DNA of 64,000 nt from Campylobacterota bacterium (GTDB lineage: Bacteria > Campylobacterota > Campylobacteria > Campylobacterales > Sulfurovaceae): assembly GCA_003252535.1 (NCBI GenBank), contig QKDN01000008.1, positions 24,838-88,837 on the forward strand, given 5' to 3'. Below, in pieces: positions 56,015 through 64,000 of this stretch. The notes beneath the pieces are model-generated. The model was not told the origin of the DNA. It made no database searches and was given only the letters and a program-made list of their open reading frames with translations. The position numbers were made by a program, and so were the translations under genes. How positions within the stretch are numbered: the stretch's first letter is position 1; every line of letters begins with the position of its first letter.

Positions 56015-57226
56015 TTAAATTTTGAATTGAATAACTCTTCCATAGGACTCGAACTTTGGTATGTTTTTGGACTGGGAGATGACAAAGAGGGTCTTTGAGA
56101 CCATTGCCTCATCGATATCGAACTCCCCGTCGCTGAGCACCATCAGGAGATTCTGCGCCCTGATATCGGTGAGCCTGAGGTACCGCAGCACTTCGTTGAA
56201 GTTCGTCCCGCCGTCGCTTTTGGGGATGAGGAGCCTGCCGTCGTCGATGGGGTTGAAGCTGTCGAAATGGACGATATACTCCTGCTTGACATTCTTATCG
56301 AACGGGATCACGGTGATCCTGTACTCATAGAACCCTTCGCAGACCTCTTCGACGATGCCGAGGAACTTCTTGTACTCGTCCAAAGTTACAGATGAACTGC
56401 TGTCGAGGGCTATGTAGAGCTCGATCAGCTCATTGCTCGGTTTGTATCCGGGGAGGTAGAGATTTTGGTGGATGAAGCGTCGGTTGGGACGGTCATAGGT
56501 GTGGTTCTTCTCGAAGAAGGAGGAGATGAGGTACTCCTTGAGGATATCGTGCAGGTTGATATCGGGTTTGATCAGTGTATCGATCTCGATCGCCAGCCCC
56601 TGGTACTGCGTGGCGTTCTTCTTGGCTATGGAGAGGGCCTGGATGATGATGCCGTCTAGCTTCTCCTGGTCGCCGCTCTCGCTGCTCGGGTCGGACACCT
56701 CTTCGATATCGAGCTTGTCGGGGTTGTATACATAGGCTTTGAGCTTCCCTTTCTCGTCGGGAGTGGTTTTGACCTCCTGATCCTTCTGCTCTTCGCTGCC
56801 GCTGCTCCCTTCGGGCTCTTTGTAGAGGATGTCGTAGACCTCTTCGACGCATTTGTCCCTGAGATCGGGATCGATGATCTCGTCGGCAGGCATCGAACCT
56901 ATATTTCTGAAGGTCGAGAGGATATTGTTGATGACCAGGTCGCAGGCCTGATTCCAGATGACGCGGTCGCGCATTTTCGCCCGCGCAGGATGCTTGAGGA
57001 CGATGTGGAGGAGGGTGTGGGCATAGAGGTAGGTGACCTCTTCGGTCGTGTATCTCCCCAGCTTCGCCATATCGATGCTGATCTTCCTCCCGTCTGTCTG
57101 GAAGGGGGCGTTGGCATTGGCTTCGAATACGGTGGTGATGGAGAGGGCCAGTACCGAGAGGAACGGGTGGTTGAAGAGGAAGTTTATACGAATCTTCGCA
57201 AAACTCTCCTTAGATAATGTACTCAT
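56015..57226 (-). CDS. DUF2201-type metallopeptidase-like/vWA protein
   Basis: A 403-residue protein. The N-terminal DUF2201-like domain (about 1-150) has AHTLLHIVLKH where family members carry HExxH-type AHExxH; the catalytic Glu is Thr here. An acidic linker (about 150-190) follows. The C-terminal vWA-like domain has the MIDAS-type DSSSS (IALDSSSSV) and LMVLSDGEFD. With the MoxR ATPase, whose gene overlaps it by 17 bases, it should form a MoxR-vWA chaperone or metal-insertion pair. It probably acts in the cytoplasm. Confidence 0.85.
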   Translation of the reverse strand: MSTLSKESFAKIRINFLFNHPFLSVLALSITTVFEANANAPFQTDGRKISIDMAKLGRYTTEEVTYLYAHTLLHIVLKHPARAKMRDRVIWNQACDLVINNILSTFRNIGSMPADEIIDPDLRDKCVEEVYDILYKEPEGSSGSEEQKDQEVKTTPDEKGKLKAYVYNPDKLDIEEVSDPSSESGDQEKLDGIIIQALSIAKKNATQYQGLAIEIDTLIKPDINLHDILKEYLISSFFEKNHTYDRPNRRFIHQNLYLPGYKPSNELIELYIALDSSSSVTLDEYKKFLGIVEEVCEGFYEYRITVIPFDKNVKQEYIVHFDSFNPIDDGRLLIPKSDGGTNFNEVLRYLRLTDIRAQNLLMVLSDGEFDIDEAMVSKTLFVISQSKNIPKFESYGRVIQFKI

Positions 57227-58217
57227 TATACTTCTCTAACCATGCATCAAAGGCTTCAAGCTCTGCGATCGACTCATCCTTGGTAATGAGGTCTTTGATG
57301 AGCATGACGGTGAACTCCACGGGGAGTTTCTGGCTGTACCCGAAGAGATTGACCGCCTCTTCGTGGGTAGAGTAGCGTTCGATGAGGGCGGCGCAGAGGG
57401 CGTAGAGGGCGCTCGGCTCATCGGGGACGTGTTCGCTCCTGCCGCTCAGGATATCGTCGACATTCGGGAGGTTCTTGTAGACCTTGACAAAAGAGATGAA
57501 CTCGATCCCGGCCCCATACCCCACACTGCCGTAGACGATGGGGTGTATCCGGTCGATCGCCACGTCGCCTTTGATGATATTGGAGAGCATGCTCCAGGCT
57601 CTGGGGGTGGCGAAAGCGGGGTTGGTCTCACTCGATGAGGGGACTTCGCTGCTCAGCAGGTCGGGGCGGAAACCGAGGAAACCGATGATATAGGGGTGGA
57701 TAGCGTTCTTGATCCCCCATTGCTTCCAGTCGTCGTAGCGGGCTTCTAGGACAATATGGATCATACGGTTGATGAGCGGGGAGGGGAGCTTGAAGACGAT
57801 CCCCTTGTCGTCGATCTTGTTCCCGGCGCAGACGATCCGCCACCCTTTGGGCATGGAATACTCCCCGATCTTTCTATCGAGTACCAACTGGTAGATCGCC
57901 GCCTGGATGGAGAGGGGAGCGGAGTTGAGCTCATCGAGGAAGAGGATGCCGCTGGATTCCCGATCCTGCGGGAGGAAGATCGGCGGCATCCATTTGGTCA
58001 GGCCGTTCTCGATCGAGGGGATACCCCTGAGGTCCACGGCGTCGAGCTGCGAGAGACGCACATCGATGATCTCGAGGCCGTTCTTTTCGGCAATATCATT
58101 GACGATATACGATTTCCCGATCCCCGGGCTGCCGTGGATAAAGACAGGAGTATCGCTCCTGATGAGCGTCTCGAGCTGGGTGTAGAGATCGATCGTACCG
58201 ATAGCCGGGGTGATCAT
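57210..58217 (-). CDS. MoxR-family AAA+ ATPase
   Basis: A 335-residue AAA+ protein. Walker A GSPGIGKSY (about 30-38), Walker B ILFLDELNSAP (about 92-102), and a sensor region CAGNKIDDKG. A helical lid and a C-terminal extension of unknown role follow. MoxR ATPases act with vWA partners in enzyme maturation or protein-complex assembly; the partner gene follows directly. No dehydrogenase or transporter target is adjacent, so its client is unknown. A perfect 19-base palindrome lies 41 bases upstream. Confidence 0.9.
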   Translation of the reverse strand: MITPAIGTIDLYTQLETLIRSDTPVFIHGSPGIGKSYIVNDIAEKNGLEIIDVRLSQLDAVDLRGIPSIENGLTKWMPPIFLPQDRESSGILFLDELNSAPLSIQAAIYQLVLDRKIGEYSMPKGWRIVCAGNKIDDKGIVFKLPSPLINRMIHIVLEARYDDWKQWGIKNAIHPYIIGFLGFRPDLLSSEVPSSSETNPAFATPRAWSMLSNIIKGDVAIDRIHPIVYGSVGYGAGIEFISFVKVYKNLPNVDDILSGRSEHVPDEPSALYALCAALIERYSTHEEAVNLFGYSQKLPVEFTVMLIKDLITKDESIAELEAFDAWLEKYNEYII

Positions 58218-58257
58218 GAGAGTATCGTCTCAGTAGTGGAGTAGAACATGGCATCCC

Positions 58258-58276
58258 TTCATAGTCAAACTATGAA
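58258..58276. promoter_or_regulatory. Palindrome upstream of the MoxR operon
   Basis: TTCATAGT-CAA-ACTATGAA is a perfect inverted repeat with 8-base arms, 41-59 bases upstream of the MoxR start. It could be an operator, or a terminator for the gene at 58320, although no T-run follows. Confidence 0.4.
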
Positions 58277-58319
58277 CGAAGATGCAAGAATGGTTCCTTT
58301 TCTCCTGTGAAGCGGGGGA

Positions 58320-58838
58320 TCAGTGCGGCTTGATCTTAGCGGCGGCCTTGATCCTGCCGGTCCAGATATAGGGTATCTCTTTTCCCCCGAAAAGCGCTTC
58401 GGTCTTTCCGTCGAGTGTCTCTATGCCGCCCTCCCATTTTGTAATAGTATTGCTGTACTCCCATTCGATCCCCGCAGGGTTGCTCCCGCTCCCGAGGGTG
58501 ACATTGCCGATCTTCTGTTTGAAGGTCTTGCTGTGACAGGGTGCTATGAGGTGGAAGTCCGATTCGGTCACGACGTAGCCGTGAGGCTGGGGCTCTTCGG
58601 CTATGAAGCTCTTCGTGCCGTCCTTGTGTACGACCGTGAAGGCGCTCTGGAAGCTGTTGAATATCGGGTTCTCTATGAAGTAGACGCGAACCGGTCTGTC
58701 GGAGATATTCTCAAACCTCACTTTGACCTCCAGCTCCTTGCCGAGTTTCACGAACTTCACCGATGTCCTGAGCACTTCGTCGGCCGTGAGTGAGGTGAAG
58801 AGCCCTCCCAGCAGTGCAAACAATGTAATGATCCTCAT
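58320..58838 (-). CDS. Periplasmic protein of unknown function
   Basis: A 172-residue protein with a signal peptide (RIITLFALLGGLFTSLTA). The mature part looks like one immunoglobulin-like beta domain: TSVKFVKLGKELEVKVRFENISDRPVRVYFIENP (in short, VKVRFENISDRPVRV). A single Cys sits in APCHSKTF. The pattern is reminiscent of proteins described as DUF-type beta-sandwich export products, but I do not recognise a family. It lies 30 bases after the cyclase gene on the same strand and may be co-transcribed with it. Confidence 0.72.
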   Translation of the reverse strand: MRIITLFALLGGLFTSLTADEVLRTSVKFVKLGKELEVKVRFENISDRPVRVYFIENPIFNSFQSAFTVVHKDGTKSFIAEEPQPHGYVVTESDFHLIAPCHSKTFKQKIGNVTLGSGSNPAGIEWEYSNTITKWEGGIETLDGKTEALFGGKEIPYIWTGRIKAAAKIKPH

Positions 58839-58868
58839 AGTTTCTCCTTTGTTGACGGCATTATAGCA

Positions 58869-60362
58869 TTATGAGCCCGACCTGAGCTCTGTGATCGCCG
58901 ATTCGAGAGCCTTGATCACCCTGGCGCTGTCCATCTCACGGTGGTCGAAGTCGATGGAGAGGCTGAACCCTTTCTGGCGCTCTTCGAGTATATGACGGTG
59001 GAAGGTATCGTTGACCTGGTAGGTCTGGATCGGGTGGTCGAACCCCTTCACCTCGATGGCATCCTTTTTGATGCAGGAGATGTGATCCTTGATGAGGAGG
59101 TAGGTCTCCTCGGAGATGAGTATCTCATTGACGTCGGCACTGTTCTCAAGTCGGCTGGCGAGGTTGACGTGGTTGCCGATGATGGTATAGTCGAGCTTGC
59201 TCTCACTGCCGAAATTGCCTACGGTACAGTAGCCGGTATTGATTCCCATCCGTATCTCGAATGGCTGTGCGATCCCCTCGTCCATCCACTTCTCCCTGAG
59301 CTCCTCCATCCTCTTTTTCATCTCTATCGCCATCGATGCGCAGAGCAGGGCATCCTCCTGCACCCCTTTGCTCTCGGGGTCTCCGAAGAAGATCACGATA
59401 GCATCGCCGATGAACTTGTCGATGGTCGCCCCGTACTTCAGTGCGATCATGCTCATCTCGTTGAGGTAGCTGTTGAGCAGATAGGTGAGGTCTTCGGGTT
59501 CGAGGTGCTCGGTGGTCTTGGTGAAGTTCCTGATATCGCTGAAGAATACGGTGAGCTTCTTGCGCTTCGCCTCGATCTTGACCTCCTGTTTGCCGGTGAA
59601 GATAGAGTTGTAGAGCTGCGGCGAGAGGTATTTGGAGAGCTGTGTGGAGAGGTTCTTGAGGTCGTTGTTGATCGTCCTGAGCTCGCTTGTCTTTGCCTCG
59701 ATGATCTCCTCGAGGCTCCTTTTCTCCTCTTCGAGATTCCGCAGGTAGACGAGTATCACCGGGATGATCAGCAGCAGGAAGACGAGTCCTGTCACGATGA
59801 AAGTGAGGAGCTCTTTTTTGAGGATGTTTTCGATATCGCTGATCTCGATATCGGCCCCCACGACATAGGTGAATCCCCCGTTCGTGATGGGGATCAGCAC
59901 CGAGCGGAAGGTCCCCCATTTGTCGCTGCTCTCCTCGTATGCAGGTCTGATACGTGTGAATGAGTTTTTGAGGGTCGTTGTGGCATCTTTGTACCTGTCC
60001 CAGTATTTGGTGAAGGTGTTGTTCGCCAGGTCATCGGGGGTGAAGCTCGAGGAGGTGAACCTGATCTCCCCCTCGTCTAGGACGAAGCTGTAGAGATATT
60101 TGACCTCTGCTGCGCGTGCATAGTCGGAGAGCTTTTGCATCTTTTGCAGGTACCCTTCCGCCGATACCGAGCCGCTGTTCATCCCCTGATGGTGGAAATC
60201 CTCCCCGAGGATCATAGGGACGGCAGACGCGGCAGCCTTGAGCTGGTTGTCGATACCCAGAAGGATATCTTTCTTCGCAGTGCTGAAAGAGTAGTATCCA
60301 TACCCGCTGATCCCGGCAATATAGATGAGTATCATCAAAAAAAGTATCGTATGCTTTTTCAT
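58869..60362 (-). CDS. Membrane class III adenylate/guanylate cyclase
   Basis: A 497-residue signalling protein. It has membrane helices at about 5-25 and 187-210 flanking a periplasmic Cache-like sensor (about 30-185), then a short coiled coil and a catalytic domain (about 265-440). The metal-binding Asp residues are in FFSDIRNFTK and FIGDAIVIFFG. The purine/transition-state segment is LDYTIIGNHVNLASRLE with Thr in the class IIIb position and Asn/Arg kept. It should make cyclic nucleotide in response to an external signal. Substrate (ATP or GTP) cannot be fixed by eye. No partner receptor is in the window. Confidence 0.9.
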   Translation of the reverse strand: MKKHTILFLMILIYIAGISGYGYYSFSTAKKDILLGIDNQLKAAASAVPMILGEDFHHQGMNSGSVSAEGYLQKMQKLSDYARAAEVKYLYSFVLDEGEIRFTSSSFTPDDLANNTFTKYWDRYKDATTTLKNSFTRIRPAYEESSDKWGTFRSVLIPITNGGFTYVVGADIEISDIENILKKELLTFIVTGLVFLLLIIPVILVYLRNLEEEKRSLEEIIEAKTSELRTINNDLKNLSTQLSKYLSPQLYNSIFTGKQEVKIEAKRKKLTVFFSDIRNFTKTTEHLEPEDLTYLLNSYLNEMSMIALKYGATIDKFIGDAIVIFFGDPESKGVQEDALLCASMAIEMKKRMEELREKWMDEGIAQPFEIRMGINTGYCTVGNFGSESKLDYTIIGNHVNLASRLENSADVNEILISEETYLLIKDHISCIKKDAIEVKGFDHPIQTYQVNDTFHRHILEERQKGFSLSIDFDHREMDSARVIKALESAITELRSGS

Positions 60363-60483
60363 CGCGCCCTGCCTGGAAGAAGTTATTTGTTTTTATTATA
60401 GCCTGTTTATCTTTGCGAGGCAATGGGCGGACGCAAGAATCACGGTAATCCAAGTTTAAGTTTAAGTACTGATTCTATCATTT

Positions 60484-60511
60484 GCTCTACGCTCTACGCC
60501 CTATGCTCTAA
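60484..60511. repeat. Four imperfect 7-base tandem repeats (GCTCTAC-type)
   Basis: GCTCTAC GCTCTAC GCCCTAT GCTCTAA stand in tandem in the 230-base gap before the toxin-antitoxin pair. The rest of the gap shows only AT-rich sequence and the promoter described below. Confidence 0.6.
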
Positions 60512-60565
60512 GCCTTTTTTGAACTTGAGATTAAATACCGTGATGCAATAATGTGATATGTATGA

Positions 60566-60571
60566 TATAAT
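60566..60571 (+). promoter_or_regulatory. Putative -10 box of the toxin-antitoxin operon
   Basis: TATAAT lies 22 bases before the antitoxin ATG. It is embedded in an ATATG/TATGATATAATATG stretch with partial dyad symmetry, which could be the autoregulatory site of the antitoxin. AAAGGAG (60581-60587) is the ribosome-binding site. Confidence 0.5.
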
Positions 60572-60592
60572 ATGTATAAAAAAGGAGCCATC

Positions 60593-60826
60593 ATGTCTGT
60601 ACGAAAGAACTTTATCTTCGATGACGAGATTGCGGAGCATCTTGAGAAGATAGCCGCCAGGCGGGACAAGACCCAGACCCAGATCATCAAAGAGCTGATC
60701 GAGCGGGAGTACCGGGAGGTCTCCAAGGAGGAGAAGATCGAAGCATTCTATAAGTTCGCCGGGAGCGGAACGGGGCTCTTCGGAGACCTGACGATCCAGG
60801 AGATCAAGGCGAACCGAGATGTATAG
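60593..60826 (+). CDS. Ribbon-helix-helix-like antitoxin (VapB-type)
   Basis: A 77-residue protein starting SVRKNFIFDDEIAEHLEKIA, typical of an RHH DNA-binding N-terminus (a strand followed by two helices). The C-terminal tail (GSGTGLFGDLTIQEIKANRD) would wrap the toxin. ATG 60593 is fixed by AAAGGAG five bases upstream. It overlaps the PIN toxin gene by 8 bases, the normal antitoxin-first arrangement. Confidence 0.82.
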   Translation: MSVRKNFIFDDEIAEHLEKIAARRDKTQTQIIKELIEREYREVSKEEKIEAFYKFAGSGTGLFGDLTIQEIKANRDV

Positions 60827-61259
60827 CCGGGTCTTTCTGGATGCCAATATCTTCATCGACGCCAATGATGTCAATCGTCCAAGCTACCATGAGAGCTTCA
60901 AGATAGTACCATATCTTCTGGGACAGGGGAGTACGATCTATACCAGCTGCGACCTGATCACCACGATCTACTATATCCTCGCCAAACAGGACAGGGTACG
61001 GGCACTCGACAGCATCGAGCAGATGAACCGATTCTGTAATGTCATCCCCTTCGACAACCGCGAGGTACAGGCATCATGCGACCTGATGCGCGACGATGGC
61101 AACTACACCGATCTCGAGGATACGCTCCAGTATATCCTCGCCCAAAAGACAGGATGCGAGCTGATCATCTCCAACGATACGAGGTTCTATAGCAGAGATA
61201 TCGAGGTGATGGGGAGCGGGGAGTTTGTGGAGAGGTATATTGAAGAGACTGCGAGGTAG
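60819..61259 (+). CDS. PIN-domain ribonuclease toxin (VapC-type)
   Basis: A 146-residue PIN protein. Acidic active-site residues are visible: Asp8 in FLDANIFIDAN, Asp97-Glu-Asp in YTDLEDTLQY, and Asp near 119 in IISNDTRFYS. PIN toxins cut tRNA or rRNA when the antitoxin is degraded. The gene overlaps the antitoxin by 8 bases. A palindromic repeat begins at its stop codon. The pair probably arrived by horizontal transfer, although base composition does not stand out. Confidence 0.86.
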   Translation: MYSRVFLDANIFIDANDVNRPSYHESFKIVPYLLGQGSTIYTSCDLITTIYYILAKQDRVRALDSIEQMNRFCNVIPFDNREVQASCDLMRDDGNYTDLEDTLQYILAQKTGCELIISNDTRFYSRDIEVMGSGEFVERYIEETAR

Positions 61260-61341
61260 GGTGGAAGAATTCCACCTTTTGTTCCTGATTACAGTAACTA
61301 TCCAAGAATCTGGAGCAAGTGGCGGATTTCATCCACCCTAC
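61256..61341. repeat. Palindromic intergenic element D
   Basis: Outer arms GTAGGGTGGA (61256-61265) and TCCACCCTAC (61332-61341). The left arm also forms a perfect hairpin GGTGGAA-GAA-TTCCACC (61261-61277). It begins within the toxin stop codon and fills the convergent gap to selO, where it may terminate transcription from both sides. Confidence 0.6.
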
Positions 61342-61403
61342 AATTACCACTAATTCATTGGTATTGACGATATCGTCAAACGAAAATATATATTACTCCA
61401 CCG

Positions 61404-63086
61404 CTACGACGAACAACTCACATGCGAAACACCTGCAACTCTGAAGAGCTCTGAGGGTTTTTTGCGGTAGTACTTCTGCTCTATTTCGCTTGATTGTTCA
61501 CCATAGGGGTCATTCATCACCTCCTGAAGCTCTTTGATGAGGGTGTAGTCTCCGTTCACTGCCAGCTCATAGGCTGGGACGAGGAACCACTCCCGCAGGG
61601 TGTATTTGGGGTTGGTGGCTTTCATCTGTGCTGAGAGCTCCTCTCTGTCACTCCCCTCTGTGAGCCCTTTCCACTCCTCCAGCCATGCACTCCATCGCTC
61701 TCTCAGCTTCTCATCCACCTCTCTGTAGAAGCTCTCCATGAGTGGCGCGATATCCTCAGGGATCGATGAGAGCTCCCGGAAGAATATCGTATAGTCGACC
61801 GTCGTCTCTATCATCAGGTTGATAAGGCTATTGAAGAGGTTGGCGTTGAGCCCGGCCAGACCGAGCTTCGCTGCCCACATTCTGATCATCTGTGCCTGCA
61901 TCAGCCCTGCGAAGCCTCGTTCGATCTCCCGGAGCCGCTCAAGCATCTGAGGCTCATCGTAGAGCAGTGGTGCGAGTGCAGTGCAGAACATATGGAAGTT
62001 TCGCTCGGCGGCCTGCGGTTGGTTGAGGAAGGAGAAGTGCGCACCCCCACCCGTCCACGGCTGGTATCTCGGATCGAAATCATCCATGAACCCGAAAGGC
62101 CCATAGTCGAGGGTGAAACCCCCTGCGGCGCAGTTGTCGCTGTTGAAGTTGCCCTGGCAGTAGCCTACCCGTATCCAGTTGGCGACAAGGGTGGTGAGGC
62201 GCTCTCTATAGGCCGTGGCCAGGGCGAGTATCTGCTCTGAGCGGTGGAGTGACGGATCGACCTCTTCTCTATACTCTCGCTCTATCAGATGCTCGACGAT
62301 CGTTGCCAGCTCCTCCATAGCCCCGGGGTGTTCACTCTTGCGCGCACGACGGCCAAAAAGCTCTATCTGCCCGACACGGAGAAACGATGGAGCCACCCGC
62401 GTCGTGATCGCCACTCTCTCCTCGATCATCACCTCGGGGTCGCGCGAGTAGGAGCCCTGGGTGAACCATGGCCGCCTTACGGTCTCAGTGGCGGAGCTGT
62501 AGAGAGTGAGCGAACGGGATGTAGGGATGCCAAGGGCATGCATATGCTCCTGGGCGAGGAATTCACGCACCGAAGAGCGCAACACCGCACGCCCGTCAGC
62601 CCCGCGACAGTAGGGAGTACGACCCCCGCCCTTGAGCTGCATCTCCCATCTGCGCCCGCCCAGCACCGCCTCGAGGATAGAGATAGCGCGTCCATCGCCG
62701 TAGCCGTTGCCATTGCGAAACGGACACTGTTCATAGTATTCTGTGCCGTAGATCGAGAGTGCATACCCCGTCGCCCACCCCTGCGCCCTGAGTGGCTCGG
62801 GAAGCTGTGAACTATCACCGCTGAACATCCGCATGAACCCCTCAGAGCTCGCCAGACTGTCACACAGACCAAGCTCCCCAAAGAACCGCGCGCTATGGGC
62901 GATGTACACAGGATCGGCTATAGGGGTAGGATTGACAGGGACATAGTGACCGCTCGTGACCTGCCGCGGATCATGATCGACACCGTCACTGCTCGCTTCA
63001 GGGTTGGGTGTGAGTCTCTCCACCAGTGAATAATCCGCAGCGAGCGCAAGATCATCAAGGGTAGCAATTTTGCATACTTCTTTCAT
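61404..63086 (-). CDS. selO: Protein adenylyltransferase SelO
   Basis: SelO is a pseudokinase-fold enzyme that transfers AMP from ATP to proteins. The 560-residue protein has [31 protein letters not shown] with the ATP-binding Lys, and the catalytic segment [26 protein letters not shown] carrying the Asp-Asn and Asp metal ligands. The usual His-Gly at the start of that segment is Gln-Gly here. It ends in HVSCSS, the position where eukaryotic SelO has selenocysteine. It is a single-gene minus-strand transcript next to the toxin-antitoxin pair. Confidence 0.94.
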   Translation of the reverse strand: MKEVCKIATLDDLALAADYSLVERLTPNPEASSDGVDHDPRQVTSGHYVPVNPTPIADPVYIAHSARFFGELGLCDSLASSEGFMRMFSGDSSQLPEPLRAQGWATGYALSIYGTEYYEQCPFRNGNGYGDGRAISILEAVLGGRRWEMQLKGGGRTPYCRGADGRAVLRSSVREFLAQEHMHALGIPTSRSLTLYSSATETVRRPWFTQGSYSRDPEVMIEERVAITTRVAPSFLRVGQIELFGRRARKSEHPGAMEELATIVEHLIEREYREEVDPSLHRSEQILALATAYRERLTTLVANWIRVGYCQGNFNSDNCAAGGFTLDYGPFGFMDDFDPRYQPWTGGGAHFSFLNQPQAAERNFHMFCTALAPLLYDEPQMLERLREIERGFAGLMQAQMIRMWAAKLGLAGLNANLFNSLINLMIETTVDYTIFFRELSSIPEDIAPLMESFYREVDEKLRERWSAWLEEWKGLTEGSDREELSAQMKATNPKYTLREWFLVPAYELAVNGDYTLIKELQEVMNDPYGEQSSEIEQKYYRKKPSELFRVAGVSHVSCSS

Positions 63087-63250
63087 CTTCTACCTTTTCA
63101 ATTCAACTAGCAGAGTAATAACATAGTGTAGCTCACAATAGATTAATGGTTGGGATGTAAGTTGGGTTTATCAGCTGGTGTAAGTTTTTGGTTTGTAAAG
63201 AATTATTCAGCTATGATCCGATGTTTTATTTACATGACAAGGAAGCAGCT

Positions 63251-64000
63251 ATGCAAAGATATAGATTTTTCTCGGCGTTTACACTTTTGGTTTTTGTACT
63301 GACAATTACGGCACAAGCTGACGCTTATGATAAAAAGGTGGATTGTTTGGTTTCCGATGGGACACAAACATATCTTGAGGGTGTGTGTGATTATGTAGAA
63401 ACGGATCGTATCGGTTCATTCAAACTGCATAGCGGAACGGTCGAAATAGAGTTGATGGCTGACCCCGATGGTCTGATAGGCAGGGCTTTTTGTAATGACA
63501 GCTCTAACAAAATTACACCCTGGGTATCAGATGTCCAGAAACGAGATGCATGTTGGGGAAGTGGGAATCTTCGTATCTGTACCTGGGCATTGGGTACAAA
63601 ACCACCAAAGGTTAATAGTAAACCTATTCATGTGTCATCGGCTACAAATAATACGCAGTTAGGAAAGTGTCTTTTAGAAGTAAAGGGTAAAAAATACATT
63701 GATGGTACATGTGGTTATGATTTGAGCAAAGGAGGTTCTTTTCAGATATTTGCAAATGACTATTTTAGCGTTCTAAACATGAGTGGCAGCAATAGGGCTG
63801 AAGGGCATTGGAATGCTGTTCCAAAAGCTTCTCATGCTCAAGCTCCTTTGGGTACATTACACCGTAAGGGAGCATGCTGGGTGAATGCTGAAAATAAAAT
63901 TTGTCTTTCGAATATAGAAAAAAGTGCAGCACCAACCTGGTGTAAGTCGGAAAAACTTTCAGCTATGGAAAGGTTGATCTGTTCTGATGGAACACTGAGC
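63251..64000 (+). CDS. Secreted Cys-rich protein with LprI-like segment (cut by window edge)
   Basis: The frame from ATG 63251 stays open to the window end (250 codons). A signal peptide covers about residues 1-25 (FFSAFTLLVFVLTITAQADA). Two related modules follow: VDCLVSDGTQTYLEGVCDYV with CWGSGNLRICTW, then KCLLEVKGKKYIDGTCGYDL with CWVNAENKICLS. Each has four similarly spaced Cys. After them begins CKSEKLSAMERLICSDGTLS, which matches the start of the LprI lysozyme-inhibitor family. The whole may be an exported defence against host or rival lysozymes; that role is inferred from the LprI-like part alone. Confidence 0.75.
   Translation, partial: MQRYRFFSAFTLLVFVLTITAQADAYDKKVDCLVSDGTQTYLEGVCDYVETDRIGSFKLHSGTVEIELMADPDGLIGRAFCNDSSNKITPWVSDVQKRDACWGSGNLRICTWALGTKPPKVNSKPIHVSSATNNTQLGKCLLEVKGKKYIDGTCGYDLSKGGSFQIFANDYFSVLNMSGSNRAEGHWNAVPKASHAQAPLGTLHRKGACWVNAENKICLSNIEKSAAPTWCKSEKLSAMERLICSDGTLS

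Overview
The window comes from a free-living Campylobacterota (epsilonproteobacterium), most probably a relative of Sulfurovum. This rests on recognised proteins and on gene order. A lone atpB is followed by a small membrane protein. The blocks rplI-hslV-hslU-era, fabZ-lpxA-clpX-mreB-mreC-carB and S4 protein/tsaE/lptB resemble, as far as I remember, Campylobacter arrangements. The genus is an inference; there is no rRNA here. Coding density is very high, genes often overlap by 1-20 bases, and TTG starts are common.

Layout. 1-6070: lptB (cut by the edge), tsaE, trpD, an S4 protein, two small proteins and dapD on the minus strand; then atpB, a small membrane protein and a ThiE-like protein on plus, meeting an HD phosphohydrolase. 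6350-10923: gatB, a voltage-sensor-type K+ channel with an RCK domain, a second RCK protein and gpsA. 10939-17256: an AT-rich secreted protein, an M3 peptidase, then rplI-hslVU-era. 17352-26057: an eight-gene type IV pilus/type II secretion-like assembly locus in MSHA order (I-J-K-L-M-N-E-G), also resembling the Campylobacter competence (Cts) order, with no pilin. 26067-36018: hemH, an IMPACT protein, fabZ, lpxA, clpX, mreBC, carB and a short Sua5-like protein.

36047-48961 is a nitrogen-centred region. Two separate Amt-PII modules (36184-37704 plus, 45822-47449 minus) each have a near-identical palindrome upstream (18 of 19 bases shared). The second is preceded by a pair of degenerate NtrB/NtrC-like regulators. 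Between the modules lie a pentaheme cytochrome, a MotA/MotB-like (Zor-type) pair with a tiny basic ORF, a Tyr/Gly-rich lipoprotein, and a three-gene operon of radical SAM/SPASM enzyme, small protein with a 14-Asn tail, and two-TM GIDE-like membrane protein. That operon is my best candidate for an undescribed system.

49099-64000 is accessory or cell-envelope content: a DUF234 protein with an apparent 5' frameshift, mltG overlapping an AsmA-like giant at both start regions, a HAD protein lacking the second catalytic Asp, a MoxR/vWA chaperone-like operon with two mutually related helical proteins nearby, a class III nucleotidyl cyclase, a VapBC-type toxin-antitoxin pair, selO, and a partial secreted Cys-rich protein with an LprI-like segment. 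Four intergenic composite palindromes (6159-6298, 11849-11922, 54977-55213, 61256-61341) are mobile-like small repeats. No tRNA, rRNA, CRISPR array, transposase or prophage was seen, and no gene-free stretch exceeds 300 bases.
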